From Mesotaenium endlicherianum (Eukaryota; Streptophyta; Zygnematophyceae; Zygnematales; Mesotaeniaceae): a DNA stretch of 51,224 nt. How positions within the stretch are numbered: position 1 is the stretch's first letter; each line of letters begins with the position of its first letter. A model generated the notes under the pieces. That model was not told where the DNA came from. It searched no databases and worked only from the letters and a program-made list of their open reading frames with translations. The stretch lies in assembly GCA_009602735.1 (NCBI GenBank), contig WELA01006182.1, positions 2,297 to 53,520 on the forward strand. The letters run 5' to 3'. Position numbers and translations under genes: made by a program. Of the stretch, positions 21,004 to 30,881 are shown piece by piece.

Positions 21004-21231
21004 TTATTTTCCATCCCTGCGGCTAGGGGGTTTAGAAAGGCAGTCAGGACATTCCCATCGTCCTGCCATAGTCTCTTCCTCGCCAATGCAGAAAGTGTGC
21101 CAACGGGCACCACACTTATCGCAAGTTACCATTGCTTCCTGATCATCCAACACTTTGCAGTTGGCACAAGGCGTGGCTGGCACCAATTCCTCGAGCACAA
21201 CCCTAATCGTAGAATCAATATTCGGCAAATG
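21004..21231 (-). pseudogene. Element C PHD finger at the integrase C-terminus
   Basis: In the same frame as the integrase, separated by one TGA at 21232-21234. It contains CANC, then CDKC, HTFC and CPDC, the C4-H-C3 spacing of a PHD zinc finger, with the conserved Trp before the last pair (GRWECPDC). PHD fingers bind histone H3 tails, commonly by H3K4 methylation state. At the end of an integrase the module would be expected to steer integration to particular chromatin, the role a chromodomain plays in chromoviruses. The downstream end is at 21004, after which a possible polypurine tract follows. Confidence 0.85.
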
Positions 21232-22079
21232 TCATAGCGAGCAATTCTGCACGTGGTCTCTCATGGTTTTACCATCAGAACCTTCCAGTTCTAACACACC
21301 ATTGTCAAACGCATGTTTCACGCGTAAGATCACTGCACCTGAACTGGTGTCGATGGTGGTCTTGGTCTGGCGCTTGCGGTAGACAAAGTCTCCATCTTGA
21401 ATCTGCGTCATCTGCAGGCGGTAGCTCCCGTCTCGCGTCCTGGCGTAACGCTTCGTATCTCTTTTTTGCGCAATTTTCAGATTGTCCAGCGCAGCCGGCA
21501 TCATGCGCTCAAATAATGCCTTACGGCGTACCATCACCTTTAGCAGTTCATCAGGGCTGTCCAGGTTTTTCACCTGTTCAATCTCCTGCTTGATGCTGCT
21601 GGGCACTACTGGACTTCTGCCAAACAGTATATGATATGGCGAGTAATTCGCCAAGGCAGCCTGCTTGCTAAATCTGTAACCCATAACCAGCCATGGCAGG
21701 GCCAGATCACAGTCACGCTTGTCGTGCTCAAGGCAAAACTTGCGCAAAGCAGACTTAATGGTTTGCACCATCCTTTCTGCCAGACTATCTGCTTGCGGAT
21801 GATCTCTAGACGTAGTGCGATGATCAATGAAGCATCTATCCAAAAGTTTCTGAAAAAACCCTTGGAACTCAGACCCTTGGTCTGTCAGCACTTCTGCTGG
21901 AGCTCCATGACGCACAATCACACCATTGAGGAGCGCTTCCGCGGTCCCTAGACTCTCCTTAGCAGTCAGAGGCACGACCTCTATCCACTTAGAGAAATGC
22001 TCAATCATGACCATAATATACTTGTTACCTCGCTTAGACAGCGGTAGCTCACCTGCGAGATCGCAACTCCAGCGGTAGC
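21232..22079 (-). pseudogene. Element C integrase core and C-terminal part
   Basis: The frame reads WSCDLAGELPL (first catalytic Asp), KYIMVMIEHFSKWIEVVPL, VLTDQGSEFQG (second Asp) and DHPQADSLAERMVQTIKSAL (Glu), giving the retroviral-type D-D-E. A C-terminal region follows (GDFVYRKRQ, GAVILRVKHAF) of the GPY/F or SH3-like kind. It stops at TGA 21232 and then continues in frame to the PHD finger. The N-terminal zinc-binding part lies across the E2 insertion at 30882-31150. Its intact D-D-E suggests that the stop is recent. Confidence 0.88.
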
Positions 22080-22084
22080 CTAGG

Positions 22085-22802
22085 TGAAATGAATCGACTT
22101 ACCAAATAGGCGATTAACAATTAATAAAGATCTTTATATCAGCAAGTAATCTTTATGGATTTTCCGTTAACTGATTAAACGGCAAAAGAACAATACACTA
22201 GCAGTGGACAATACTCGTAAATCAAATGCGAGTAAACTAGCATCAATAATGCACTCAGTAAACTCATACATAAGCAAGGTTAGAAGACAGTGCGTATCAA
22301 TGGCTTTTTGCCTTGGATTCAGATCACTCTCAGTAAGCTGTACAAGAGAGTTGGCCTCGTTTTTGAATGCCAAACTCGAGAGCAATGCCTAGCATATGTA
22401 CATGGAATGAGTTTACTGTTCAATGGCCAGTGCGATGGCACCGCCTACACGGGAGTTAACCACGTCGGTAGGACCTCGGTTAACCAAATCCACCGCCATC
22501 TCCCATCATCCCGAATCGCCATCCATCCTAAGGATGTCATCTGGCCATTCATCTAGCACACCACACTTAGATGCATATTTAGGCAGTTCGCTGTGACCGA
22601 CTACGAAAGTCAGCTGGCTGTCAAAGAATGTGTCAGCAAGCTGACCTAAGTTGACTTCAGCCTGCTGCTTCCGGCTGAGTCATTAAACTGATGATTTAAT
22701 AAAGTCCAACAGACTCGATATTAACTAAAGTTCAGCAGGCTGAACTTATTTAACTATATTATTTAAAGAATATTATATCAACCAATATACTGATTTAATA
22801 CA
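22085..22802 (-). mobile_element. E2 3' LTR
   Basis: A 718-bp LTR (minus strand TGTATTAAATCAG to GATTCATTTCA). It matches the 5' LTR closely. The length difference is explained by a 17-bp stretch (TGGCCAGTGCGATGGCA, near 22424-22440) missing from the 5' copy. Confidence 0.92.
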
Positions 22803-22838
22803 ATCCCTCCAACTTATCATGTTGTCGCCTCGACAACA
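22803..22838 (-). promoter_or_regulatory. E2 polypurine tract and hairpin
   Basis: The minus strand reads TTGGAGGGAT directly before the 3' LTR. About 10-15 bases upstream is an inverted repeat TGTTGTCG / CGACAACA around AGG (22838-22820). Both features match E1 (7417-7454) although the neighbouring sequence has drifted, which suggests that the hairpin is maintained. Confidence 0.65.
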
Positions 22839-22887
22839 CTAACACTAATAACAGCGTGCTGTCCCTTCCGTCTCCAGCCTACTGCCA

Positions 22888-24531
22888 TTAGGAGGGAGCT
22901 GTCCCTGAGGCCCTATACTCAGGGGAGCCAGACCTCCTCCTGTCTTGCGGTCTCCTGAAGCCTGGGGGATCCCCATAGGAGCCCCGCAGAGAACACAGTA
23001 ACTGGGCTGTTTCCTCCTGCACAGTCTGAAACCAAAGGGAGGCAGCCTTCTCCTGTGCAGCCCTCAAACTGACAGGTACATATCCCGGCATCTCAGAAAG
23101 ATGTTGCATGACATGAGCCAAGGGTACATGCCCACTCTGCGAGGGAGATGCTGGCAGGCCTCTGGCTATCTCCCGAGCAGCCCTCCTGTCTGCCCTGTCT
23201 GACTGGGTCTCCGTGCCTGCAGATGGGCTCTGTCCTCTGGCAGTTCCCAGCCAAGTGATATCCTCCTCTTCCGCGAGTTGCTGCAGGGCCAACCCCGTCT
23301 TCTCCCTTACAAGGGATGTGGCAGGTGTCAGGATCACGGCGGGGCTAGTGTCCTCCTCCTCGCCTTCCTCTGACTCCTCCTCCTCTCCGTCCCCGAGTTC
23401 CTCTGAGACTTCTGGGGTCTCTTCTGTCAGCTGCTCGAGCTCTTCCCGAGAAAAAGAATATCCCACTGACCTTCCCCTTTTGGGTGCTGGTGGGGGCTGC
23501 TGAGTCCGGACCGCATAGAGGTCCTTTTCCCCCTGCTTGCTTGCCCATTTGGCATAAGCGTGCTTCCCTTTTGAGAATGACTCTCGGGCCCTGCTTCTGT
23601 CCCCCTGCTTTTCTTGGCTCATGCAGTCTCTGACTCCATCCAATCTTGGGTCCCAAGCCGCAATGTGAGGGGGCAATACTATGTTCCCCTTTAGGTCTGT
23701 CATGAAGTCCTCATCCGTCGCCCTGTCATTCTGCTGGTCCTTCATGTTGATGGTCATCCACCGCCAATCGGTGGGCTTTTGGAAGAAGGCAGGGTTTGTC
23801 CTTTTCAGAGTACAAGGGTACCAGTGCCCTGCAAAGTCTAGCTAACTGGTTTCCCTGGCCAAGAATTCCCAGCTCCTTCTCTCCACCTCATTATACATGG
23901 CCTTGAACTTGTTATGGGATGTAGAGTCCTTAAAGCTGTCCGCGTCCATGGGGATCATCCTGATGACCCTATCTTCCCCCCAGATTCCGTGAATCGATAC
24001 AGCCCCTGCTTCGTTCACCTGGGCTATTGCCTTGGCCTCTCTGACCGTGTATCCTACCATCCTGGCGTAATCGTGGTAGAGGAGGAGCCCCGTGCTGACC
24101 TCCATATACTTGTGAAAGTTTTTGGATGTCTCCCCTTCCCTCTGGAGGATGTCCTTCTGTGACTCACTGCGACTTCTCTGAGCATACTTGAAGGCCTCCT
24201 CCAGTAGATCAAAGCCCTTGCCCAGTACCGTGTAGCGGTAGCTGCTGATTCTCCTCTGCTCTTCTTCAGCCTGCTGCTTCCGCCTCTCCTCAGCTTGCCT
24301 CTCCTCCTCTGCTTTCTTGGCCTCCTCTGCGGCTTTTCTGTCCAGTTCTTCCTGCCTCTGTCTGGCCTGTTCCTCCTCCTCCTTCTTCTTCCGTGCCTCC
24401 CGCTGTTGTTGGAGTCGTTGTGATTCCCAAGCGGAGATGGAGGATGATTTCATGTCTCCACGGAATTGCAAGTATTTTGCATGTGCCTCTTCCGCCCTTC
24501 TCTTCCTCTTGAGTTCCGACTTTTGAGTCAT
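22888..24531 (-). pseudogene. E2 ORF3: coiled-coil/acidic protein, one in-frame stop
   Basis: A frame of about 548 codons from ATG at 24531 (MTQKSELKRKRRAEEAHAKY) to 22888, broken by a single TAG at 23842-23844. Residues 1-100 are a Lys/Glu/Gln-rich, likely coiled-coil helix. The central domain, about 105-235, contains SYRYTVLGKGF, LQREGETSK, GLLLYHDYARM, DADSFKDS and EVERRSWEFLARE. After the stop come IVLPPHIAAWDPRLDG, an acidic run (EEEESEEGEEED) and a proline/serine/arginine-rich tail. Same order as E1 ORF3, but only roughly 40% identical by eye in the central domain, far lower than pol. I see no transmembrane or signal sequence. Unknown function; not envelope-like. Confidence 0.8.
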
Positions 24532-24879
24532 CCTGCTCAATCATAAACACAATGCAGTCAGTGAAGTCATGATATTTTGCCGCTACTGAGTGCCCTTGAT
24601 GAAGAGGAACGCGATTGGGAGAGTTCGTAGTGTGAAATACCTGGTGTGAGTGAATGTAAGGGAAAATTGAGTTACAGAGAAAGTGAGTGTGAGCGCAGGT
24701 TGAGTGTGTAATATGGTTATCAGAGATGTTCCCGCTAATCCCGAAACAGAATACCACTCCCTTCAACTTAATTTTAAAGGTGGGTTGCCTGTCACAACTG
24801 TCACTAACTGTCACATCCCCCTCCAACTTATATGGAGACAGGACCTCCTGTCACCTTCCCATGTCTACTGAAGGGACAT

Positions 24880-27800
24880 TTAGGGCGGTGCCCCAGCCGC
24901 CCGAAGGTGGAACCGTTTCAACGCCCCTTTGGCATTGGTCAGCTGGTCTTTAAACTCCCAAGTGTCCCCAGAGGCATCGTAACCCTTCCATCGGATGAGG
25001 TACTTCATGACATATTTAGACGATCGACGGACCGAGCGAGCGTCTAAAATCTCATCGACCTCATATTCCTCAGGGTCGCCGTCCCGGACAGCGGGGACCG
25101 GTCCCGGTTGGACAGGGAACCGACCTGTGAACAGTGTATCACCTTTGATGTACGGTTCCAGGAAGGAGACATTAAAGACCGGGTGCCCCTTGTATTCAGC
25201 TGACATGTTCAGTTTGTAAGCGTTCTGACCGACACGACGCACTACCGAATATGGACCGACCCAGACAGGGCCAAGCTTTTTCTTGACCACACCAGGGAGG
25301 TACAGGTGCTGAGAATGTAGTTTGACTAAATTGCCCTTAGAAAATGTCAGCTCCCGACGGTGTTGATTAGCGTATTTTTGTTGGTTTTCTTGGGCCGTGT
25401 GCAAGTTTCGTTGGACTTCTGACAGGGTGTCAGCAAACTCCTGAGTTAACTGGAGGGAGATCGGATTGTCAATCCCTTCAAGGTCAGTTAAAGACTCCCC
25501 CAGTACATCTGAAGGAGACTTAGGGACTCTACCCAGGCTGAGTTCAAAAGGAGTTTTGCCCGTTGACGCGTGCACCGCACTGTTGACCGCAAACTGAATT
25601 TGAGACATTAGGCCATCCCAATTATCTTATTTTTGGTTAATATATGCTCTCAGCACCTCTTGCAGAACTCGGTTAGTTCTTTCACTCTGCCCATCAGTCT
25701 GAGGGTGGTTTGCTGTGCTGAGCAGCTGTTTGACTCCCATTAACCCCATTAAAGCTCTCCAGAACTTAGAGGTAAATTTTGAGTCTCTGTCTGAGATGAT
25801 ATTAGAAGGGAGCCCATGTTGGCATACTACATGGTTGTAAAACTGTCTCGCTGTTTCGAGTGCAGTCACTTTGACAGTTGTGGGGATAAAAATGACCATT
25901 TTTGTCAGTTTATCCACGACTACCAGTATTGAATCATGCCCGTTGGCAGTTCTTGGTAGTGAGACCGCCCAGTCCATGGATATAGTTTCCCAGCGTCCCG
26001 CTGGGATGGGCAACGGTTGCAAGAGACCTCCCGGTGGTGTGTGCCTAGACTTATTTCTTTGACACTGANTACAGGATTTCACATATTTCAAGACCTCTAG
26101 GGGCAACCCCTCCCAATGATAATGTTTTGCCAATTTGCCAACAGTTTTGGCCTGCCCCAAATGCCCACCCAGTAAACTGTCATGTGCTTGACTCAATAAA
26201 AGGGACCTTATTTCCAAGTTGTTAGGAATGACCAGCTTCAGTTTGCGTGAAGTGGTTTCAGTCACCCAGACCCCTCCCTTGAGCTTATACCCAAGTGATG
26301 TAGCACGACACACACCAGTAGTGGGGCTGGGCTCAAATGTTGGGTCAGAAAGGTAGGCTTTCCTAAGTTGTTCAAGGAAGGACTTTTTCACCTTCAGTGA
26401 AGTGAGTGCACACATGACTTTATCGACAGCATGCTGACTAAAGTTTCTTTCTTGCAAGTCAGGTCTTCTAGAGAGTGCATCAGCAGGATTCAACTTCCCT
26501 GGTTTGTAGTCGATCTGGACTTGGAACTGCTCCAGCATCTGGCTCCAGCGGTTCTCCCTCCTCGACAGCTTGGACTTCTTCTGAAAGTGGGTCAGAGCTA
26601 GATGATCAGTAATCACCTTAAAGGCTTTACCATGTAAGTATGCTCTCCACTGTTTGAGCACATGAATGATAGCTAGCAGCTCTTTATCATGCACTGAGTA
26701 ATTTATCTCCGCTGGATTAAATTTCATAATATCGTACAACACAGGGTGCCACTCCTGCCTTAGCTTACCCTCCTTTGTGGTTTTGTCCGCAGGCTGCAAC
26801 AAAATAGCACCCATAGCAAAGTCAGAGGCATCAGTGACCACCTGCACCGGTTTGCTGGGATCATACACGACTAGCACTGGGGCAGAACAAAGGGCATCTT
26901 TAAGGGTCTGGAAGGCAGCCTGCTGCTCTTCCCTCCACACATACCCTATGTATTTCTTAGTAAGGTCAGTCAGTTTACTGGCCTTTGTGGAATAATTCTC
27001 AATAAATCTCCTATAGTAGTTAGCCAACCCGAGGAAAGATCGAACTTCAGAGACAAACTGTGGTACTGGCCAGTCCCTTATGGTCTGGACTTTCTTAGGG
27101 TCCACATTGATGCCCTCTTTACTGACAACGTGGCCTAAGAATTCAATACTTTCCTTAAAGAAATCACACTTGCTCATTTTAGCATATAACTGATTTCTTC
27201 TCAGAGTGTCCATGACTGTCTGTAAGTGTTCAGCGTGCTAAGCTTCATCTTTAGAGATAATTAAAATATCATTCAAGAAAACTTGCACAAATTTATCCAA
27301 ATAAGGCCTGAAAATGTCAGTCATGGCACCCATGAAGGTTGTAGGAGCATTTGTCAATCCAAATGGCATCACGTTGAACTCATAGTGTCCATAACGTGTG
27401 CGGAAGGCCGTCTTGTGTTCGTCCCCCTCAGCAATTCTGATTTGATGATAACCACTCTTGAGATCTATCTTACCGAACACCTTAGCACCAGACAGGGTAT
27501 CAAGCAAGTCCTCAATTTTGGGTAAAGCATACTTGTTCTTTACTGTAATTCTGTTCAGGGCTCTGTAATCCACACACATCCGCATACTGCCATCCTTTTT
27601 CTTAACAAATAGGATGGGTGCGCCGTACGGTGATTTACTGGGAAAAATATAACCATTTTCCTCAAGCTCTGCAATCTGTGTTTTCAACTCCTCGCTCTCC
27701 ACATAAGACAAGCCATACGTGCGTTGCCAAGGTGGCTGACTACCAGGTAATAAATCAATCCTATGATCTACTTCCCGCTTAGGGGGTAGTCCTGGAGGCA

Positions 27801-28773
27801 TATTAAACACATCCGTGTACTGAGCAACAATGTTTGCAGCAGTAGGGTGTTCCGGAGGGTGTACCTTTTTCTCAACCACTTCTTCAGGTTGAGGAGGTAC
27901 CTCTCTTAGCAGCAGACAGAACATTCTGTCTTCCTTCTGGTTCCAGCTTTTGACGAACTCCATTGCATTCAGCAACTTGCATCCTTCTGGAAGCCTCTTC
28001 TTTTCCTTCATTTGCCATCCACACAGGACAAGAGGAAGAGCACTGGTGGGTGCCAAGTCAGTCTGCCCATCACTGGCTCCTCTCACTTTAACTGTACCTC
28101 TGCTCCAACACACTTCAGCTTGATGTCTATTAAGCCAGGACCTGCCTAGCACGAGATCATAAAAGCCAGTGTTGAGTACCTCAAATGTAAGCGTTTCAGT
28201 TAGAACTGCAATGCCAGAACCTAACTGGACCTCAATAGGCTTGGTTATAACTCCTCCCGGGATACTTGAGGCATCTCCAAGGAATATTTTTCTATTCCCT
28301 TGGGTGACAGTAGGCAGCCTTAGCCGCTTAACTAAGTCCTTGTGGATAAAAGTATGTGACGTCCCTCCGTCAACAAATGCCCTCACCTTCCTACCTGCAA
28401 TCATGCAATGCAGTAGGATAGGGGGGACTGTCTTTTCCTGACTTTCGCATTGTTCTCCTGACTTAGCAAAGAAATGTTGGACATCAGGTGGAACAAGAGC
28501 CTCCTGAGTGTGCACTCTCTGGATGTCTATATTGCTGATGGTCTCCTTTATCTGGTTGTCAGGCATGCATAGTGAATCCAGTTCAGCAGGACCCATAATA
28601 CCTGCTACGAGGGCAGCTAGTGACGACTCACTATCTCTAGCATCCTCACAGTCAGTAGACTGGATTACTGACTGTTGCTGTCTTTTAAAGGCTGGTCTTT
28701 TCTCTCGACTTTTGGGAGGTGCTTGTCTGGACACTGCTCTCTGAAGTGACCTGGCTGCTGGCAATGGAAGCAA
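24880..28773 (-). pseudogene. E2 pol: protease, RT, RNase H, integrase, chromodomain
   Basis: The protease has [11 protein letters not shown] near 28375. RT reads [27 protein letters not shown] and [12 protein letters not shown], but the catalytic YxDD equivalent is FLND (near 27265), an Asp-to-Asn change. RNase [24 protein letters not shown]. Integrase: [10 protein letters not shown], zinc-binding cysteines (one codon undetermined at 26069), MDWAVSLP, SDRDSKF, HPQTDGQSERTNR. The chromodomain near 25060-24900 is EEYEVDEIL, IRWKGYDASGDTWEF. In-frame stops occur at 27235-27237 (GAG to TAG) and 25624-25626 (CAA to TAA). The frame ends just after APP at 24880. Chromoviruses use the chromodomain to target heterochromatic marks. 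Confidence 0.93.
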
Positions 28774-30141
28774 ACAGATTTTGCTGAGGCTGGTCTCGGC
28801 TTAGACCTACCACCACCTCTTCCATAGCCGCCTCGAGGGAAACCACCTCTACCTCTAGATTGTATGGCATTCTACTCATACTCATATCCATCACCCTGAT
28901 CGTCCTCAGCCTGGTCTCTATCAATTGCATTGTAAGAACCGTGGGGCTTTTTGACAATCTTAGACACCAAAGCGTTACTCTGGCGCTTGTGATTGAACTG
29001 CTGCTGATCCCAGGTATCAGCATCCTGGATCAAGTCAGCCAGTTTCTCATACTTCTTCTCNGAAATGGCCAGAGACTTCGGATTTCAAGCCATACCTGAA
29101 GTATGCTATCCTATACCGTTCTGGCAAGTCTGGCTGCTTCATCATGTTCTCCTGGAAATTTTGAGCAAACTTAGCAACTGAAGTGGTCTGCTTCAGTGTC
29201 AGGGAGATCATCGCATAGATAGCTTTCTCCTGCTGGTTGATGACATCAAACTTCTCATGCAACTTGTCGACAAACTCTACCCAAGTAGGGTCACCGAGTT
29301 GGCGAGCCTTACGCTCTCCTTTCCAGTAAAGCCACCAGTCTGCGGCACTGCCTTTCAGTAGCGCACCGGTGTGCCTGACCTTCTCGTCATCTTGCAGTTC
29401 TGGGTAGTTCTCCAGCCACTGCTCAACATCCGCGAGAAACTTGATCAGGTAATATTTTCTGTTTCCCTCAGGATCATATTCCTGGGGAGATTTCGGCTTG
29501 GGTTTACTAGGTCCTCGGCCACCACCACTAGTGGTTTGAGACCCCAGTTGGTCTCTGTCCCGCAGTAGAGACATTATGATTCTTTTGTCCTCCTGTTGGG
29601 ACTGATACATGGTCGCCATTTGCGACTGCATTTGAACAAACAATGCTCCCAAGTCTACACTCTGGAGTGGGAGTCTAGCAAACGCAGCAGCAGCAGTGGC
29701 ATCTGCTCGCTGAGGAGTGTCCTCAACAGTCCCTCTCGCTCCTGCAGCAGCAATTCCTGCCGCATTCAGCCAGTCACGTATTTGACCTAGGGGTACATTG
29801 AGTTGTACAGCAGGAGGTGGGTTCGGAACATTGGCCCTTGAGGCCATAAGTTCCTCGACTGTGCGCTCGTCAGCTGGCTATCCTTCCCTCCTTTTTGTAC
29901 TTTCAGCGGCCTTTGCTAACTGTTCAGCTTCTAATCTGGCTCTCTCCTCCTCAGCTTGGTGTGCTGCGACTGCGGCTATAACAGCTGCCTCATCTGCAGC
30001 CTCTCTAGCTGCAGTATCTGCCACTGCTTCAGAATAGGTACGGGTTCCCGCTACATGGCTTTCCGCCTGGTTTTTGACATTCTCGTTATCCTGGTTCTCC
30101 ATGTCTCGGGAGTTGCTAGTTTGAGACCTTGTCCTTACCAT
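28740..30141 (-). pseudogene. E2 gag
   Basis: Starts MVRTRSQTSNS at 30141, about 35 bases after the LTR, with an Ala/Glu-rich helix and a TAG at 29878. It continues VEELMASRAN and VPNPPPAVQLN, then the gag core (EYDPEGNRKYYLIKFLADVEQW, LKGSAADWWLYWKGERKA, TSVAKFAQNFQENM, RYRIAYFRYGLKSEV). An undetermined base at 29062 lies near a frameshift. The zinc knuckle [14 protein letters not shown] (about 28740-28785) closes gag, and the protease follows without a clear stop, so gag-pol may be a single polyprotein. Confidence 0.88.
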
Positions 30142-30162
30142 CCAAAGAAGACTGTGATAACT

Positions 30163-30174
30163 GCTCCGATACCA
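30163..30174 (-). promoter_or_regulatory. E2 primer-binding site
   Basis: The minus strand reads TGGTATCGGAGC one base after the 5' LTR end, an initiator-Met-tRNA type primer-binding site. It is identical to that of the family B element at 2111-2122. It confirms the orientation of E2. Confidence 0.82.
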
Positions 30175-30175
30175 C

Positions 30176-30876
30176 TGAAATGAATTGACTTACCAAATAG
30201 GCGATTAACAATTAATAAAGATCTTTGTATCAGCAAGTAATCTTTATGGCTTTTCCGTTAACTGATTAAACGGCAAAAGGACCACACATAGCAGTGGACA
30301 ACACTCGTAAATCAAATGCGAGTAAAATAGCATCAATAATGCACTCAGTAAACTCATACATAAAGCAAGGTTAGAAGACAGTGCGTATCAATGGCTTCTC
30401 GCCTTGGATTCAGATCACTCTCAGTAAGCTGTACAAGAGAGTTGGCCTCGTCTTCAAATGCCGAACTCGAGAGCAATGCCTAGCATATGTACATGGAATG
30501 AGTTTACTGTTCAACCGCCTACCCGGAAGTTAACCACGTTGGTAGGACCTCGGTTAACCAAATCCACCGCCATCTCCCATCATCCCGAATCGCCATCCAT
30601 CCTAAGGATGTCATTTGGCCATTCATCTAGCACACCACACTTATATGCATATCTAGGCAGTTCGCTGCGACCGACTACGGAAGTCAGCTGACTGTCAAAG
30701 AATGTGTCAGCAAGCTGACCTAAGTTGACTTCAGCCTGCTGCTTCCGGCTGAGTCATTAAACTAATGATTTATTGAAGTCCAGCAGACTCGATATTAACT
30801 AAAGTTCAGCAGGCTGAACTTATTTAACTATATTATTTAAAGAATATTATATCAACCAATATACTGATTCATTACA
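30176..30876 (-). mobile_element. E2 5' LTR
   Basis: A 701-bp LTR, minus strand TGTAATGAATCAG to CAATTCATTTCA, followed by the PBS. It differs from the 3' LTR mainly by lacking 17 bp near 30515. Confidence 0.92.
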
Positions 30877-30881
30877 CTAGG

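Larger units (their letters stand above)
22085..30876 (-). mobile_element. Family A chromovirus copy E2, complete with both LTRs
   Basis: An 8,792-bp element on the minus strand: 5' LTR (30876-30176), PBS (30174-30163), gag (from 30141), pol with chromodomain (to 24880), ORF3 (24531-22888), hairpin and polypurine tract, 3' LTR (22802-22085). It is flanked by an exact 5-bp duplication CTAGG (22080-22084 and 30877-30881) within the integrase of element C. The coding frames carry only a few stops, plus two undetermined bases, and the RT catalytic site is changed. It is the youngest large insertion seen in this block. Confidence 0.93.

Noticed and set aside
22888..24531. Envelope gene, making family A an errantivirus-like retrovirus
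   Set aside because: No signal peptide, transmembrane segment, furin-like site or fusion peptide is seen. The protein is highly charged throughout.
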